From Streptomyces malachitofuscus (GTDB lineage: Bacteria > Actinomycetota > Actinomycetes > Streptomycetales > Streptomycetaceae): a stretch of DNA of 64,000 nt. The DNA lies in the NCBI RefSeq assembly GCF_014650055.1, contig NZ_BMUF01000013.1:1-64000 (forward strand). Reading direction: 5' to 3'. Made by a program: the position numbers and the translations under genes. Positions 43,331 to 54,663 of this stretch are shown one piece after another (position 1 is the first letter of the stretch; each line of letters starts with the position of its first letter). The notes below the pieces were generated by a model. That model was not told where the DNA came from. It did not search any database and saw nothing but the letters and a program-made list of their open reading frames with translations.

Positions 43331-43801
43331 TCACAGGGTGTCGAGCGCCTTGACGTACTCGTTCAGGTCACGGGCGTCCGGCAGACCGTTGACGACGGTC
43401 CAGCGCACGACGCCCTCCTTGTCGATGACGAAGGTTCCGCGCACGGCACATCCCTTGTCCTCGTCGAAGACGCCGTAGGCGCGGGAGACGTTGCCGTGCG
43501 GCCAGAAGTCGCTGAGCAGCGGGTACTCCAGGCGCTCCTGGTCGCCGAAGACGCGCAGGGTGTGGATGGAGTCGTTGGACACCGCGAGCACCTCGGTGTC
43601 GCGGTCGGAGAACTGCGGCAGGTGGTCGCGGACCTCGCACAGCTCGCCCGTGCACACGCCGGTGAAGGCGAACGGGTAGAAGAGCAGCACCACGTTCTTG
43701 CGGCCGCGGAAGTCGGAGAGCCGCACGGTGGCCCCGTGGTTGTCCTTGAGCTCGAAGTCCGGGGCCTTGTCGCCGACCTGGATCGCCATCGTCGTGTTCA
43801 T
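43331..43801 (-). CDS. Peroxiredoxin (AhpE/Bcp type)
   Basis: The 156-aa thioredoxin-fold protein has the peroxidatic motif F-A-F-T-G-V-C-T-G-E-L-C near residues 45-55, so Cys50 is the peroxidatic cysteine. Cys55 is placed as in Bcp-type enzymes, allowing an intramolecular disulfide. Conserved SNDSIHTLRVFGDQ and YPLLSDFWPHGNVSRAYGVFDE follow. It reduces peroxides using thiol reductants. The next gene is divergent in role (DUF3052) but on the same strand; the 43802-43898 gap contains a weak hairpin near 43859-43888. Confidence 0.9.
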   Translation of the reverse strand: MNTTMAIQVGDKAPDFELKDNHGATVRLSDFRGRKNVVLLFYPFAFTGVCTGELCEVRDHLPQFSDRDTEVLAVSNDSIHTLRVFGDQERLEYPLLSDFWPHGNVSRAYGVFDEDKGCAVRGTFVIDKEGVVRWTVVNGLPDARDLNEYVKALDTL

Positions 43802-43898
43802 CCCTTCGGGGTGGTTCGCTCCGATCCACCCTACGCAGGGAGTACGACAGGCCGACGAACGGGCCGACGCCTGTGGCGGCCGACCCGTCCGGGGTGAT

Positions 43899-44336
43899 TC
43901 ACCGCTTCGACTTGGCCGCCTTCGGGGTGGCCAGCCGGCTGCCGCTCCAGTCCTTGCCGACGCTGACGCTCTTGGACGCCGTCAGACCCGCCGTGGTGGC
44001 GGCCTCCGAGATGTCGCTCGGCTCGACGTAGCCCGAACGGCCGGTCTTCGGCGTGAGGAGCAGGATCGCGCCACCCTCTTCGATGTACGTGCCGGCATCC
44101 ACCAGCGCATCCGTCAGGTCGCCGTCGTCGTCGCGGAACCACAGCACAACGGCGTCAGCCACGTCGTCGTAGTCCTCGTCGACCAGGTCACTCTCGATGA
44201 CGCCCTCGATGGCCTCGCGGAGCTCCTGGTCGACGTCGTCGTCGTAGCCGATTTCCTGGACCACCTGCCCGGGCTGGAACCCCAGCCTGGCGGCAGGGTT
44301 CGTCCGCTCCTCCGCGTGGTCCGCGGTCGCGCTCAC
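43899..44336 (-). CDS. DUF3052 domain protein
   Basis: The 145-aa, strongly acidic protein begins MSATADHAEERTNPAARLGF and continues with DVDQELREAIEGVIESDLVD, DVADAVVLWFRDDDGDLTDAL and AILLLTPKTGRSGYVEP-SDI. This is the DUF3052 family. GTG at 44334-44336 follows the near-perfect Shine-Dalgarno AGGAGG 6 nt upstream, which fixes the start. DUF3052 genes commonly sit divergent to aceE in Streptomyces, as here; the functional link is not known. Confidence 0.9.
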   Translation of the reverse strand: MSATADHAEERTNPAARLGFQPGQVVQEIGYDDDVDQELREAIEGVIESDLVDEDYDDVADAVVLWFRDDDGDLTDALVDAGTYIEEGGAILLLTPKTGRSGYVEPSDISEAATTAGLTASKSVSVGKDWSGSRLATPKAAKSKR

Positions 44337-44739
44337 GGGTTGCCTCCTGATCATGTCTTGGGAATAACTCAGCCACGCGCGTGCGCGAAGCATTGGCCGT
44401 AGTCCACACGGGCGGGACGGATCGCGCAAGTACCCGGCCGTGCTGACCGCCGAAACGGTGACGATCCTGGCCGGGTCACCGCAACTCCAGGCACACCATC
44501 ATGGCCCGCAGTGACGCACACCACACCTTTGTGCCCCGTTTGGCCCTTTGGGAACCGTCCATGTGTACGAAGACTCGAATGGACGAGCCCCGTGCACACC
44601 GTACTGGTCGCGCCCGCGGATTACCTCCCGGTAGAGATGACGTCGGCGGCCCCGAGGTGGACCATGGGGAGCGGCGCAAACCGGGCCGTAGCAGCGAAAC
44701 GGCGGCCCTTTCACGGCCCTCTGACAGGTAAGGAACAGC
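44337..44739. promoter_or_regulatory. Divergent promoter region between DUF3052 and aceE
   Basis: About 400 bp contain no gene. A perfect 7-bp inverted repeat CGGTGAC (44456-44462) / GTCACCG (44475-44481), spaced by 12 nt, lies near the middle. Near the aceE end there is an AAGGA Shine-Dalgarno sequence (44729-44733). Transcription start sites cannot be fixed by eye. Confidence 0.5.
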
Positions 44740-47487
<2,748 letters not shown>

Positions 47488-47524
47488 CGCCTCCGGCGGG
47501 CGGGAAGCGGGCACGAGTGGTGAC

Positions 47525-47565
47525 GGTGCGGTGCCCCTGTGGGCGCACCGCACCGCCCCCTTTTC
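47525..47565 (+). terminator. Intrinsic terminator with T-run
   Basis: GGTGCGGTGC (47525-47534) and GCACCGCACC (47545-47554) form a perfect 10-bp stem, followed by GCCCCCTTTTCT. It lies 37 bp after the aceE stop and just before the potassium channel ATG. Confidence 0.85.
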
Positions 47566-47569
47566 TACG

Positions 47570-48334
47570 ATGCGGGACATGAAGCAGCACTCGGCTCAGG
47601 TCCGCTGGGAACACCGCACCCAGCGGCCGCTCCTCGGTCTGTCACTGGCCTTCGCCCTCGCGTACGCCGTGCCGATCGTCCGGCCCGACGCGAGCCGGCA
47701 CCTGGTCGCCCTGTGCACGGCCGTGGAGTGGACGGTGTGGGGAGCGTTCGCGGTCGACTACGCCGTCCGGCTCGCGCTGGCCGATCGGCGCCGGGTGTAC
47801 CTGCGGACGCACTGGCTGGACCTGTGCGCCGTACTGCTCCCCCTGATCCAGCCGCTGCGGCTGCTGCGGCTGGTGTCGACGCTGCTGCTGGTCGGGCAGC
47901 GCGCCCGGCTGGCCTCGCAGATCCGGCTGACGACGTATGTCGCCGGGTCGGTGGTCGGACTGCTGATGTTCGGCTCGCTCGCGGTGCTCTCGGTGGAGCG
48001 GGATTCACCGGACGGCAACATCCGCACGCTGGGCGACGCGGTGTGGTGGTCCTTCACGACGATGACGACCGTGGGCTACGGGGACCACGCGCCGACCACC
48101 GGTCTGGGACGCGTGCTCGCCGTGGGGCTGATGCTGTCCGGGATCGCGCTGCTCGGTGTGGTGACGGCGAACATCGCCGCCTGGTTCATCGCCCGTTTCG
48201 AAAAGGACGACGCGGAGGAGCGGCGGCAGACGGAGGCCATCGAGGCGCTCGCACTGGAGGTCAGGGCGCTGCGCCGCGAGGTGGCCGCGCTGAAGTCGGC
48301 CCCGGCCGTGGAGCCGCAGCCCGAACGTGGGTGA
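47570..48334 (+). CDS. Voltage-gated-like potassium channel family protein
   Basis: The 254-aa protein has membrane helices, an R-L-L-R-L-V-S-T-L-L-L-V voltage-sensor-like stretch (LRLLRLVSTLL) and the K+ selectivity filter T-T-V-G-Y-G-D between the last two helices. A C-terminal coiled coil follows (ERRQTEAIEALALEVRALRREVAAL). It passes potassium ions across the plasma membrane. ATG 47570; a second ATG three codons later is possible. A hairpin ends the gene. Confidence 0.92.
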   Translation: MRDMKQHSAQVRWEHRTQRPLLGLSLAFALAYAVPIVRPDASRHLVALCTAVEWTVWGAFAVDYAVRLALADRRRVYLRTHWLDLCAVLLPLIQPLRLLRLVSTLLLVGQRARLASQIRLTTYVAGSVVGLLMFGSLAVLSVERDSPDGNIRTLGDAVWWSFTTMTTVGYGDHAPTTGLGRVLAVGLMLSGIALLGVVTANIAAWFIARFEKDDAEERRQTEAIEALALEVRALRREVAALKSAPAVEPQPERG

Positions 48335-48360
48335 GCCCCCGCGCCGTGCCGGGGGCCCAC
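48331..48360 (+). terminator. Intrinsic terminator-like hairpin
   Basis: GTGAGCCCCCG (48331-48341) pairs with CGGGGGCCCAC (48350-48360) at ten of eleven positions. It overlaps the stop codon of the channel gene. Confidence 0.7.
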
Positions 48361-48383
48361 CGGGTGCTTCCTCGGGCCTTCGG

Positions 48384-48695
48384 TCAGAACATCCCGTAAC
48401 CCGATGTGCCCGCTCCGGCCAGAAGGACCAGGGCCAGGAGCGTGTCGATGGCGCCCAGGATCAGGGCGACCAGGGCCGGGACCGAGCGGGAACCCGCCCA
48501 GCTGCGGCCCATGGCGAGCCACCCGCAGACCATCGCCACCGGGCCGAGGATGATCCCCAGCACGAAGAAACCTGCGACAGCGCAGATGGCTCCGATGATC
48601 CCGAGCGTCGCGCGATCCGGCCCGGACCGTGACCACGTCCGGCCACGTGTGCGGGGGTGCCTGCGCGTTCCGTGTCCGAAGCTCGCCATCATCAA
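48384..48695 (-). CDS. DUF4190 family small membrane protein
   Basis: The 103-aa protein has two long hydrophobic helices (LGIIGAICAVAGFFVLGIIL and PALVALILGAIDTLLALVLL), with G-W-L-A-M-G-R between them. This is the DUF4190 layout, present in many actinobacteria with unknown role. GGGAG lies close before the first of three consecutive ATG codons; the exact start among them is uncertain. The 236-bp gap to the next gene shows no further gene. Confidence 0.8.
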   Translation of the reverse strand: MMMASFGHGTRRHPRTRGRTWSRSGPDRATLGIIGAICAVAGFFVLGIILGPVAMVCGWLAMGRSWAGSRSVPALVALILGAIDTLLALVLLAGAGTSGYGMF

Positions 48696-48931
48696 CTCCC
48701 TGAAGGGTTGGTTGACATGGCGGGTACCCCCGCATCCGCGGTGAATTCACGCCGTACGAACGGCCGCTGAGCCGCTGCATGCGCGCTGCCCCCCTCCAGC
48801 AGCGCGCCGCAGCCGCTGTCCTCCGTGCCCTGCGGAGGACGTGACCCAATGTGACCTGCGGCGCCCGGCGAGGGGCGGGATCACCGCAGCGGTTCACCCT
48901 GATGAGCGAAACCGGGTCACACGACGCTCCG

Positions 48932-50551
48932 TCAGATGTGGCCGACCCCCGCGCCGGCCTCCGCGTTCGCACCCCGCTTGGTGAGGAACGCGACCAGGAC
49001 GGCCACCACGGCGACTCCGGCGGCGACCAGGGACGCCAGGCTCATGCCGGAGAGGAAGGTGTCGTGGGCGACGTCGGTGATCTTCGCGGCGAGCGGGGCG
49101 GGGGTGCCCTCCGCCACCGGCGGCACGCCGACCTGGACGGCCTCGGACGCCTTGGCGGCCTGCTCGGGGGTGAGCGGCGGGAGCCCGGCCTTCGCCCAGT
49201 TGCCCTCCAGGTCACTGTCCACCTTCGAGGCCATCACGGCGCCGAGCACCGCCGTGCCGAGGCTGCCGCCGACCTGCATGGCGGCCTGCTGGAGGCCGCC
49301 GGCGACTCCGGACAGCTCCAACGGCGCGTTGCCCACGATGACTTCGGTGGCACCGACCATGACCGGGGCGAGTCCGAGGCCGAGGAGCGCGAACCAGACC
49401 GACATGACACCGCTGCCGGTGCCCTTCTCCAGCGTCGACAAGCCGTACATGGCGAGGGCGGTGCACGCCATGCCGCCCGCCAGCGGGATGCGCGGCCCCA
49501 CCTTGGTGATCATCACGCCGGCCAGCGGCGATCCGACGATCATCATGCCGGTGAGCGGCAGCAGGTGCAGTCCGGCGTCGACCGGGCTCATGCCGTGCAC
49601 GTTCTGCAGGTAGAAGGTGACGAAGAACAGGCCGCCCATGAAGGCGATGGCCATCAGGACCATCAGCACCACACCCGCGGACAGCGGGACCGAGCGGAAC
49701 AGGGCCAGCGGGATCAGCGGCTCCCTCACCTTGGTCTCCCAGAAGGCGAAGAGCCCGAATCCGACGAACGAGCCGACGATGAACGACCAGGTCTGCACGT
49801 CGCCCCAGCCCCACTCGGGAGCCTTGATCAGGGCCCAGACGAGGCAGAACATCGCGGCGGACAGCAGGGCTATGCCGAGCACGTCGAACGAGCGCGGCGC
49901 GTTCTCCGCGCGGTGGTCGAGCAGGATCCACACGCCGAGCGCGACGGCGAGGACGCCGACCGGCACGTTGATGAAGAACACCGACTGCCAGTTGACGTGC
50001 TCGACGAGCACACCGCCGAGGATCGGGCCGCCCGCGGTGGAGGCACCGATGACCATGCCCCAGATGCCGATCGCCATGTTGAGCTTCTCGGCCGGGAACG
50101 TGGCCCGCAGCAGGCCGAGCGCGGCCGGCATCAGCAGGGCGCCGAACAGACCCTGCAGCACACGGAAGGTGATGACCAGCGCGATGCTGTCGGACAGGCC
50201 GATGGCACCCGAGGCGGCGGCGAAGCCGACGACGCCGATGAGGAAGGTCTGCCGGTGGCCGAACCGGTCGCCGAGCTTGCCCGCGGTGATCAGGGAGACC
50301 GCGAGGGCGAGGAAGTACGCGTTGGTGATCCACTGGACCTCGGCGAAGGTGGCGCCGAGGTCGCTGGCGATGGCCGGGTTCGCGATGGCCACGATGGTGC
50401 CGTCCAGGGCCACCATCATGACCCCCACGGCGACGGTCACGAGGGTGAACCAGGGGTGTCCGCGCAGCCCCTTGCCCGGCGTCGCGCCCGAAGGAGCGGC
50501 CGGCGGCCCGTCGCCCGGCCCCGCCTTGTCGATGGTGGTCTGACTAGTCAT
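48932..50551 (-). CDS. MFS multidrug transporter (EmrB/QacA, DHA2 family)
   Basis: The 539-aa, 14-helix transporter has VMMVALDGTIVAIANPAIA (motif D1), LGDRFGHRQTFLIGVVGF (loop 2-3 motif A), FFINVPVGVLAVALGVWILL (motif C) and GVAGGLQQAAMQVGGSLGTAVLGAVMA near the C-terminus. It probably exports antibiotics or cationic drugs. It is divergent from a TetR gene, with shared TGTCAG-type operators between them. No strong Shine-Dalgarno precedes ATG 50551, so leaderless initiation is possible. Confidence 0.92.
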   Translation of the reverse strand: MTSQTTIDKAGPGDGPPAAPSGATPGKGLRGHPWFTLVTVAVGVMMVALDGTIVAIANPAIASDLGATFAEVQWITNAYFLALAVSLITAGKLGDRFGHRQTFLIGVVGFAAASGAIGLSDSIALVITFRVLQGLFGALLMPAALGLLRATFPAEKLNMAIGIWGMVIGASTAGGPILGGVLVEHVNWQSVFFINVPVGVLAVALGVWILLDHRAENAPRSFDVLGIALLSAAMFCLVWALIKAPEWGWGDVQTWSFIVGSFVGFGLFAFWETKVREPLIPLALFRSVPLSAGVVLMVLMAIAFMGGLFFVTFYLQNVHGMSPVDAGLHLLPLTGMMIVGSPLAGVMITKVGPRIPLAGGMACTALAMYGLSTLEKGTGSGVMSVWFALLGLGLAPVMVGATEVIVGNAPLELSGVAGGLQQAAMQVGGSLGTAVLGAVMASKVDSDLEGNWAKAGLPPLTPEQAAKASEAVQVGVPPVAEGTPAPLAAKITDVAHDTFLSGMSLASLVAAGVAVVAVLVAFLTKRGANAEAGAGVGHI

Positions 50552-50565
50552 GCGTTCGAGGCTAA

Positions 50566-50613
50566 TGTCAGCGACTGACAGTTGACAAACCAATTCACTA
50601 GTCGGTAACTGAC
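50566..50613. promoter_or_regulatory. TetR-type operator pair between the MFS and TetR genes
   Basis: The perfect palindrome TGTCAGCGACTGACA lies at 50566-50580, so its core is GTCAG-N3-CTGAC. The same architecture recurs at 50601-50613 as GTCGG-TAA-CTGAC, with one changed base. Two equal-length half-site arrays in a divergent promoter are what a TetR regulator that represses both itself and the pump would use. Confidence 0.75.
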
Positions 50614-50663
50614 ACGACACTCGCGTATAGCCTGACCTGGGGAAACAGTTCGAGGAGGAGCAC

Positions 50664-51326
50664 ATGGAGACGGTCGGGACCGCCGTGGGCGCGCTGTCGC
50701 GGCCGGGACTGCGGGAGCGCAAGAAGCAGCGCACCCGGGACGCGCTGGTCAGAGCCGCGCTGGAGCTGATCGCCACGCGCGGGTACGAGGGGACGACCGT
50801 CGACGACATCGCCGCCGCCGTCGACGTCTCGCAGCGCACCTTCTTCCGCTACTTCGCCAGCAAGGAGGACGTGGCCTTCTTCGTCCCCCGGCTCGCGGAG
50901 GCGCACGTAGTCGACGCGGTGCGCGCCCGCCCGCCGGGCGAGGCGCCGCTGGACGTGCTGCGCCGGGCCGTGCTGGACAGCTGGGACGGCATCAACGAGG
51001 CCGTGGAGCAACTGGTCCCGCTGGAACTGCACATGCGCGTCTACCGGGTCATCGAGTCGACGCCCGCCCTGCTCGCCGCCCATCTGCGCCGCGCGACCGA
51101 ACTGGAGGAGGAGCTGGCGCGGATCATCGCCGAGCGCGAAGGGGTCGACGTGGACGCCGATCCCCGGCCGCGCATCCTGGTGGCGGCGTTCGGCGGCGTG
51201 GTCCGTGTGGCGGAGCGGCGCTGGTCCGCCGGCGACGACCTCAGCGTCACGGCCATGCGGGATCTGATGACGACCTGCCTGGACCATGTGGGCCCGGCGC
51301 TGGCGGGGAACTGGCGTACGGACTGA
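50664..51326 (+). CDS. TetR family transcriptional regulator
   Basis: The 220-aa protein has an N-terminal helix-turn-helix (QRTRDALVRAALELIATRGYEGTTVDDIAAAVDVSQRTFFRYFASKED, residues about 22-70). An all-helical ligand-binding domain follows. It most likely represses the divergent MFS pump through the operators between the genes, with the transported compound as ligand. GAGGAG lies 6 nt before the ATG. Confidence 0.92.
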   Translation: METVGTAVGALSRPGLRERKKQRTRDALVRAALELIATRGYEGTTVDDIAAAVDVSQRTFFRYFASKEDVAFFVPRLAEAHVVDAVRARPPGEAPLDVLRRAVLDSWDGINEAVEQLVPLELHMRVYRVIESTPALLAAHLRRATELEEELARIIAEREGVDVDADPRPRILVAAFGGVVRVAERRWSAGDDLSVTAMRDLMTTCLDHVGPALAGNWRTD

Positions 51327-51407
51327 TCCCCGAAGCGGCTCGCCGAAACGTGATACCGGTCACTTGATTCACGCGAGACACTCCCGTTCTCCTAGTGTGT
51401 CCTTTCA

Positions 51408-52625
51408 GTGACTTCTTTCGACACCTCCCCGCAGCTGAACGTCTGGCGCGCGCTGCTCGCGCTCGCCGTCGTCTTCGTGATGCTGGCGACCACCGGCTGG
51501 ACGGCCTCGCGCCATCAGCGCCACCCCGCCCCGCTCCAGGCATCGCTCAGCGCGTGGGAGGAGGGCCGCATCGCCGGTCACCGGCTCCCGGACCCGCAGT
51601 CGGCGCCCGCGCGGCTGGCCCGGTTCTTCGCCTCCCTCACCGAGGGACAGCGCGCTCAACTCGCCCACCGCTATCCGCTGGCGGTCGGCAACATGAACGG
51701 CGCGCCCGTCGAGCTGCGCTACCGCGCCAACCGCATCGCGCTGGAACAGGCCCGCGAGGTCGAGCTCAAACGGGTGCACGACAGCCGTCTCACCCCCTCC
51801 GGCCAGCAGTACGCCGCCCGCAGGCTGGACCGTTTCGGGGCGCTGATGAGCCCGGGCCGGCACATCCTCGCCTTCGATCCGGCGGGCCCGGGCCGGGTCG
51901 CCGAGGTCTTCGGCGACCTGCGGGACGCCGAGCGGGTCTCGGTGGTCGTTCCCGGTGTCGACACCGACCTGCTCACCTTCCAGCGCACGCACCGCAGGTA
52001 CTCGGCCCCCGTCGGCATGGCGAAGTCCCTGTACGCGGCCGAACGCGACGCCGATCCCGCCACGCGCACCGCCGTGATCGCCTGGGCCGACTACACAGCC
52101 CCCAGCGGGCTCGGCATGGACGCGGCCACGGCGATGCGGGCCGAGGACGGCGCCCTGCGGCTGGACGCGCTGGTGCGCGCACTGCCCGGGACGTCACCGG
52201 TCTCGCTGTTCTGCCACAGCTACGGTTCCGTGGTGTGCGGGATCGCCGCGCACTCCCTGCCGGACCGGGTGGCCGACATCGCGGTGGCGGGCAGCCCCGG
52301 CATGCGGGTCGAGAAGGCCTCCCAGCTGCACACGGGCGCGCGGGTGTGGGCGATGCGTGACGCCGACGACTGGATCCAGGACGTGCCGTACCTGGAGCTG
52401 GGCGGGCTGGGCCACGGGGCCGACCCGGTGGCCGACGGCTTCGGGGCGCGGGTGCTGTCGGCGCGGGACGCGAAGGGTCACGCCGGGTACTTCGTGCCGG
52501 GCACGGACAGCCTGCGGAACTTCGCCGAGATCGGCGTTGGCGCATACCGCGCGGTGTCCTGCGCCAAGGAGGACGACGTCTGCCGGACGGGTTTGTCCGG
52601 TACGACCACTACCGGACGCGCGTAG
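51408..52625 (+). CDS. Alpha/beta hydrolase (DUF1023 family), membrane-anchored
   Basis: The 405-aa protein has an N-terminal membrane helix (WRALLALAVVFVMLATTGWT), a helical region and the DUF1023 hydrolase core. The nucleophile elbow is FCHSYGSVVCG (G-x-S-x-G variant H-S-Y-G-S), after VSVVVPGVDTDLLTFQRTH and AVIAWADYTAPSGLGMDAAT. It is probably an extracytoplasmic esterase or lipase-like enzyme. GTG 51408 has no clear Shine-Dalgarno, and a TAGTGT -10-like box sits 10 bp upstream, so a leaderless transcript is likely. Confidence 0.87.
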   Translation: MTSFDTSPQLNVWRALLALAVVFVMLATTGWTASRHQRHPAPLQASLSAWEEGRIAGHRLPDPQSAPARLARFFASLTEGQRAQLAHRYPLAVGNMNGAPVELRYRANRIALEQAREVELKRVHDSRLTPSGQQYAARRLDRFGALMSPGRHILAFDPAGPGRVAEVFGDLRDAERVSVVVPGVDTDLLTFQRTHRRYSAPVGMAKSLYAAERDADPATRTAVIAWADYTAPSGLGMDAATAMRAEDGALRLDALVRALPGTSPVSLFCHSYGSVVCGIAAHSLPDRVADIAVAGSPGMRVEKASQLHTGARVWAMRDADDWIQDVPYLELGGLGHGADPVADGFGARVLSARDAKGHAGYFVPGTDSLRNFAEIGVGAYRAVSCAKEDDVCRTGLSGTTTTGRA

Positions 52626-52670
52626 AGGCGGAGATACTGCGGTATGCGCGGGGAGGGGACGGAGAAGCTC

Positions 52671-53540
52671 GTGCCGCATACGATGAGCCGCATGGGTGAC
52701 GTACTGGCCGGATTTCATGCCGCCTGGGAGTTCGAGTCCGACTCCGTGCTCATCCGTTACGAACGGGGGATTCGAACACCCAAGCTGTTCCAGGCACTCG
52801 GGGAGCGCCGTGTGCCGCTGGAGGCGATCGAAGGGGTGACCCTCGCGCCGGGGAAGCGCGGCACGGTGGTTCTGCGTGCCGCGCTCCGGCCCGGTGCCGA
52901 TCCGCTGATGGAGGCGGCCGCCGGGCAGTTGAAGGAGAGCAGCGACCCCTACCGGCTGGTGCTGCCGGCCGAGCGCGAGACGCTCGCCGAGTACTACGCC
53001 GACGAACTGCGCGCCCGGCTCAGCGAGTCCGGCCCCGCCGAACGCCATCTGGTGACCGCGCCCGAGGTGCCGCTGCAGTTCAAGGCGTACGACGCGAAAG
53101 CCGCCTTCGACGGGACGGCCGTGTCCTTCCGTTGGTTCTGGACGGGCGCGTCGTCGGCGAAGTGGAAGGCCGGGGACCAGCGGTTCGCGGTCGGTGAGCT
53201 GAGCGGGGTGGAGTGGCGGTCGCCCGAGGTGTTCGAAGGGCATCTGCGGCTGTTGCGGCGGGACGCGGGGGCTCCGCCGGCGCAGGCCGACCAGGATCCG
53301 GCGGCGGTGGTGTTCGGGCTGGGGTACGGGCCCGTGCACGAGTCACTGCCGTTCGCGGCGGCCGTGCTGGCGGCGGTGCGCAGCTGCGCACCGGTGCCGG
53401 CGATACCCACGGCGCGTGCGCGCCGTGACCCCGCGGACATCGCCGAGCGGATCCGGCACTTGGGGGAGCTTCATCAGGCCGGCCTGGTGACCGATGAGGA
53501 GTTCTCCTCCAAGAAGGCGGAGTTGTTGGCGGAGCTTTAG
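52671..53540 (+). CDS. DUF4429/SHOCT domain protein
   Basis: The 289-aa protein contains the DUF4429 core from GDVLAGFHAAWEF through VPLEAIEGVTLAPGKRGTVV and a second copy near DGTAVSFRWFWTGAS. A C-terminal SHOCT helix pair follows (AERIRHLGELHQAGLVTDEEFSSKKAELLAEL). SHOCT domains are short oligomerisation modules. GTG 52671 was chosen because GGAG lies 6 nt upstream; the ATG at 52692 (MGDVLAG) may be the family start. Function unknown. Confidence 0.82.
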   Translation: MPHTMSRMGDVLAGFHAAWEFESDSVLIRYERGIRTPKLFQALGERRVPLEAIEGVTLAPGKRGTVVLRAALRPGADPLMEAAAGQLKESSDPYRLVLPAERETLAEYYADELRARLSESGPAERHLVTAPEVPLQFKAYDAKAAFDGTAVSFRWFWTGASSAKWKAGDQRFAVGELSGVEWRSPEVFEGHLRLLRRDAGAPPAQADQDPAAVVFGLGYGPVHESLPFAAAVLAAVRSCAPVPAIPTARARRDPADIAERIRHLGELHQAGLVTDEEFSSKKAELLAEL

Positions 53541-53585
53541 CGTCTGCCGGGTGCGGTTGTCTCTCGGGCGAGGGTTGTGGTGGGT

Positions 53586-53640
53586 TGCTCGCGCCCCGCG
53601 GCGGAGCCGCATATCCATACAGCCCCGCGTCCCTGGGTGG
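53586..53640. repeat. Intergenic Streptomyces repeat (GCGGCGGAGCCGCATATC)
   Basis: The stretch around 53590 reads GCGCCCCGCGGCGGAGCCGC followed by ATATCCATACAGCCCCGCGT. The inner GCGGC-GGA-GCCGC forms a small hairpin. I recognise this type of element from intergenic regions of Streptomyces genomes; here it lies between the SHOCT gene and the aldo/keto reductase. Confidence 0.6.
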
Positions 53641-53646
53641 GTTGTT

Positions 53647-54663
53647 CTACTCCCTGCCTGCGGAGGTGAACGCCATGTCCGCGTAGCGGGGGCCCGCCAC
53701 CCGGGCGGCGATGGGGTCCAGCAGGGTCAGCTCCTGTTCCGTCAGGGTGATGTGGGTCGCCGTCGTGTTCTCCTCCACGCGGCTCGGCCTGCGGGTGCCC
53801 GGGATGGGGACCACCTTCGGGCCGTGGACGGCCGCCTGCTGGTGGACCCAGGCCAGGGCGATCTGGCCGAGGGTGGCGTCGTGGGCCTCGGCCACCGTGC
53901 GGATCGGGTCCAGCAGGGCCGCGTTGGCCGCCGCGTTGTCGCCGGTGAAGCGGGGCATCCGGCGGCGGAAGTCGTCGGACGTCAGGTCCTGGTCGGCGTC
54001 GGCGAAGGAGCCGGTGAGGAAGCCCCGGCCGAGCGGGGAGTACGGGACAAGGGTCACGCCGAGCTCGTGCGCGGCCGGCACGACCTTCGCCTCGATGTCC
54101 CGGCTGAACAGCGACCACTCCGACTGCACGGCGGCGATCGGGTGCACCCCGTGGGCGGCGCGCAGTTCGTCGGCCGTGACCTCGCTCAGGCCCAGCTGCT
54201 TGACCTTGCCCTCGCGCACCAGCTCCGCCATGACACCGACGGTCTCCTCGATCGGCACGTTCACGTCGCGCCGGTGCATGTAGTAGAGGTCGATGACATC
54301 GACGTCCAGGCGTTTCAGGCTCGCCTCGACACAGCGGCGGATGTACGGCGGGTCGTTGCGGATGATCCGCCGGGTCGGGTCGTCCGGCGGGATGGCCAGG
54401 GCGAACTTGGTGGCGATGACCACCTCGTCCCGGTGGGCCTTGAAGAACGGGGCGAGGAACCGCTCGTTGTCGCCCGCGCCGTACGTGTCCGCCGTGTCGT
54501 AGAGCGTGACGCCCAGTTCGAGGGCGCGCTCCAGGGTCGCCCGGGAGGCGTCGGCGTCCGCCGGGCCGTACGCGAAGCTCATGCCCATGCAGCCGAGGCC
54601 CTGTACGCCCACCTGCGGGCCTCCGTCGCCCAGTGCCGCCGTGCCGATCCTGCCGTTCGTCAT
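53647..54663 (-). CDS. Aldo/keto reductase
   Basis: The 338-aa TIM-barrel protein has the family motifs: LGCMGMSFAYGPAD, LGVTLYDTADTYGAGDNERF (catalytic Asp and Tyr), ATKFALAI with the catalytic Lys, and LYYMHRRDVNVP with the catalytic His. SPLGRGFLTG and VVPIPGTRRPSRVEEN follow. It reduces aldehydes or ketones with NADPH. Its start overlaps the MerR stop by 4 bp, so it is the second gene of a MerR-controlled operon. Confidence 0.93.
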   Translation of the reverse strand: MTNGRIGTAALGDGGPQVGVQGLGCMGMSFAYGPADADASRATLERALELGVTLYDTADTYGAGDNERFLAPFFKAHRDEVVIATKFALAIPPDDPTRRIIRNDPPYIRRCVEASLKRLDVDVIDLYYMHRRDVNVPIEETVGVMAELVREGKVKQLGLSEVTADELRAAHGVHPIAAVQSEWSLFSRDIEAKVVPAAHELGVTLVPYSPLGRGFLTGSFADADQDLTSDDFRRRMPRFTGDNAAANAALLDPIRTVAEAHDATLGQIALAWVHQQAAVHGPKVVPIPGTRRPSRVEENTTATHITLTEQELTLLDPIAARVAGPRYADMAFTSAGRE

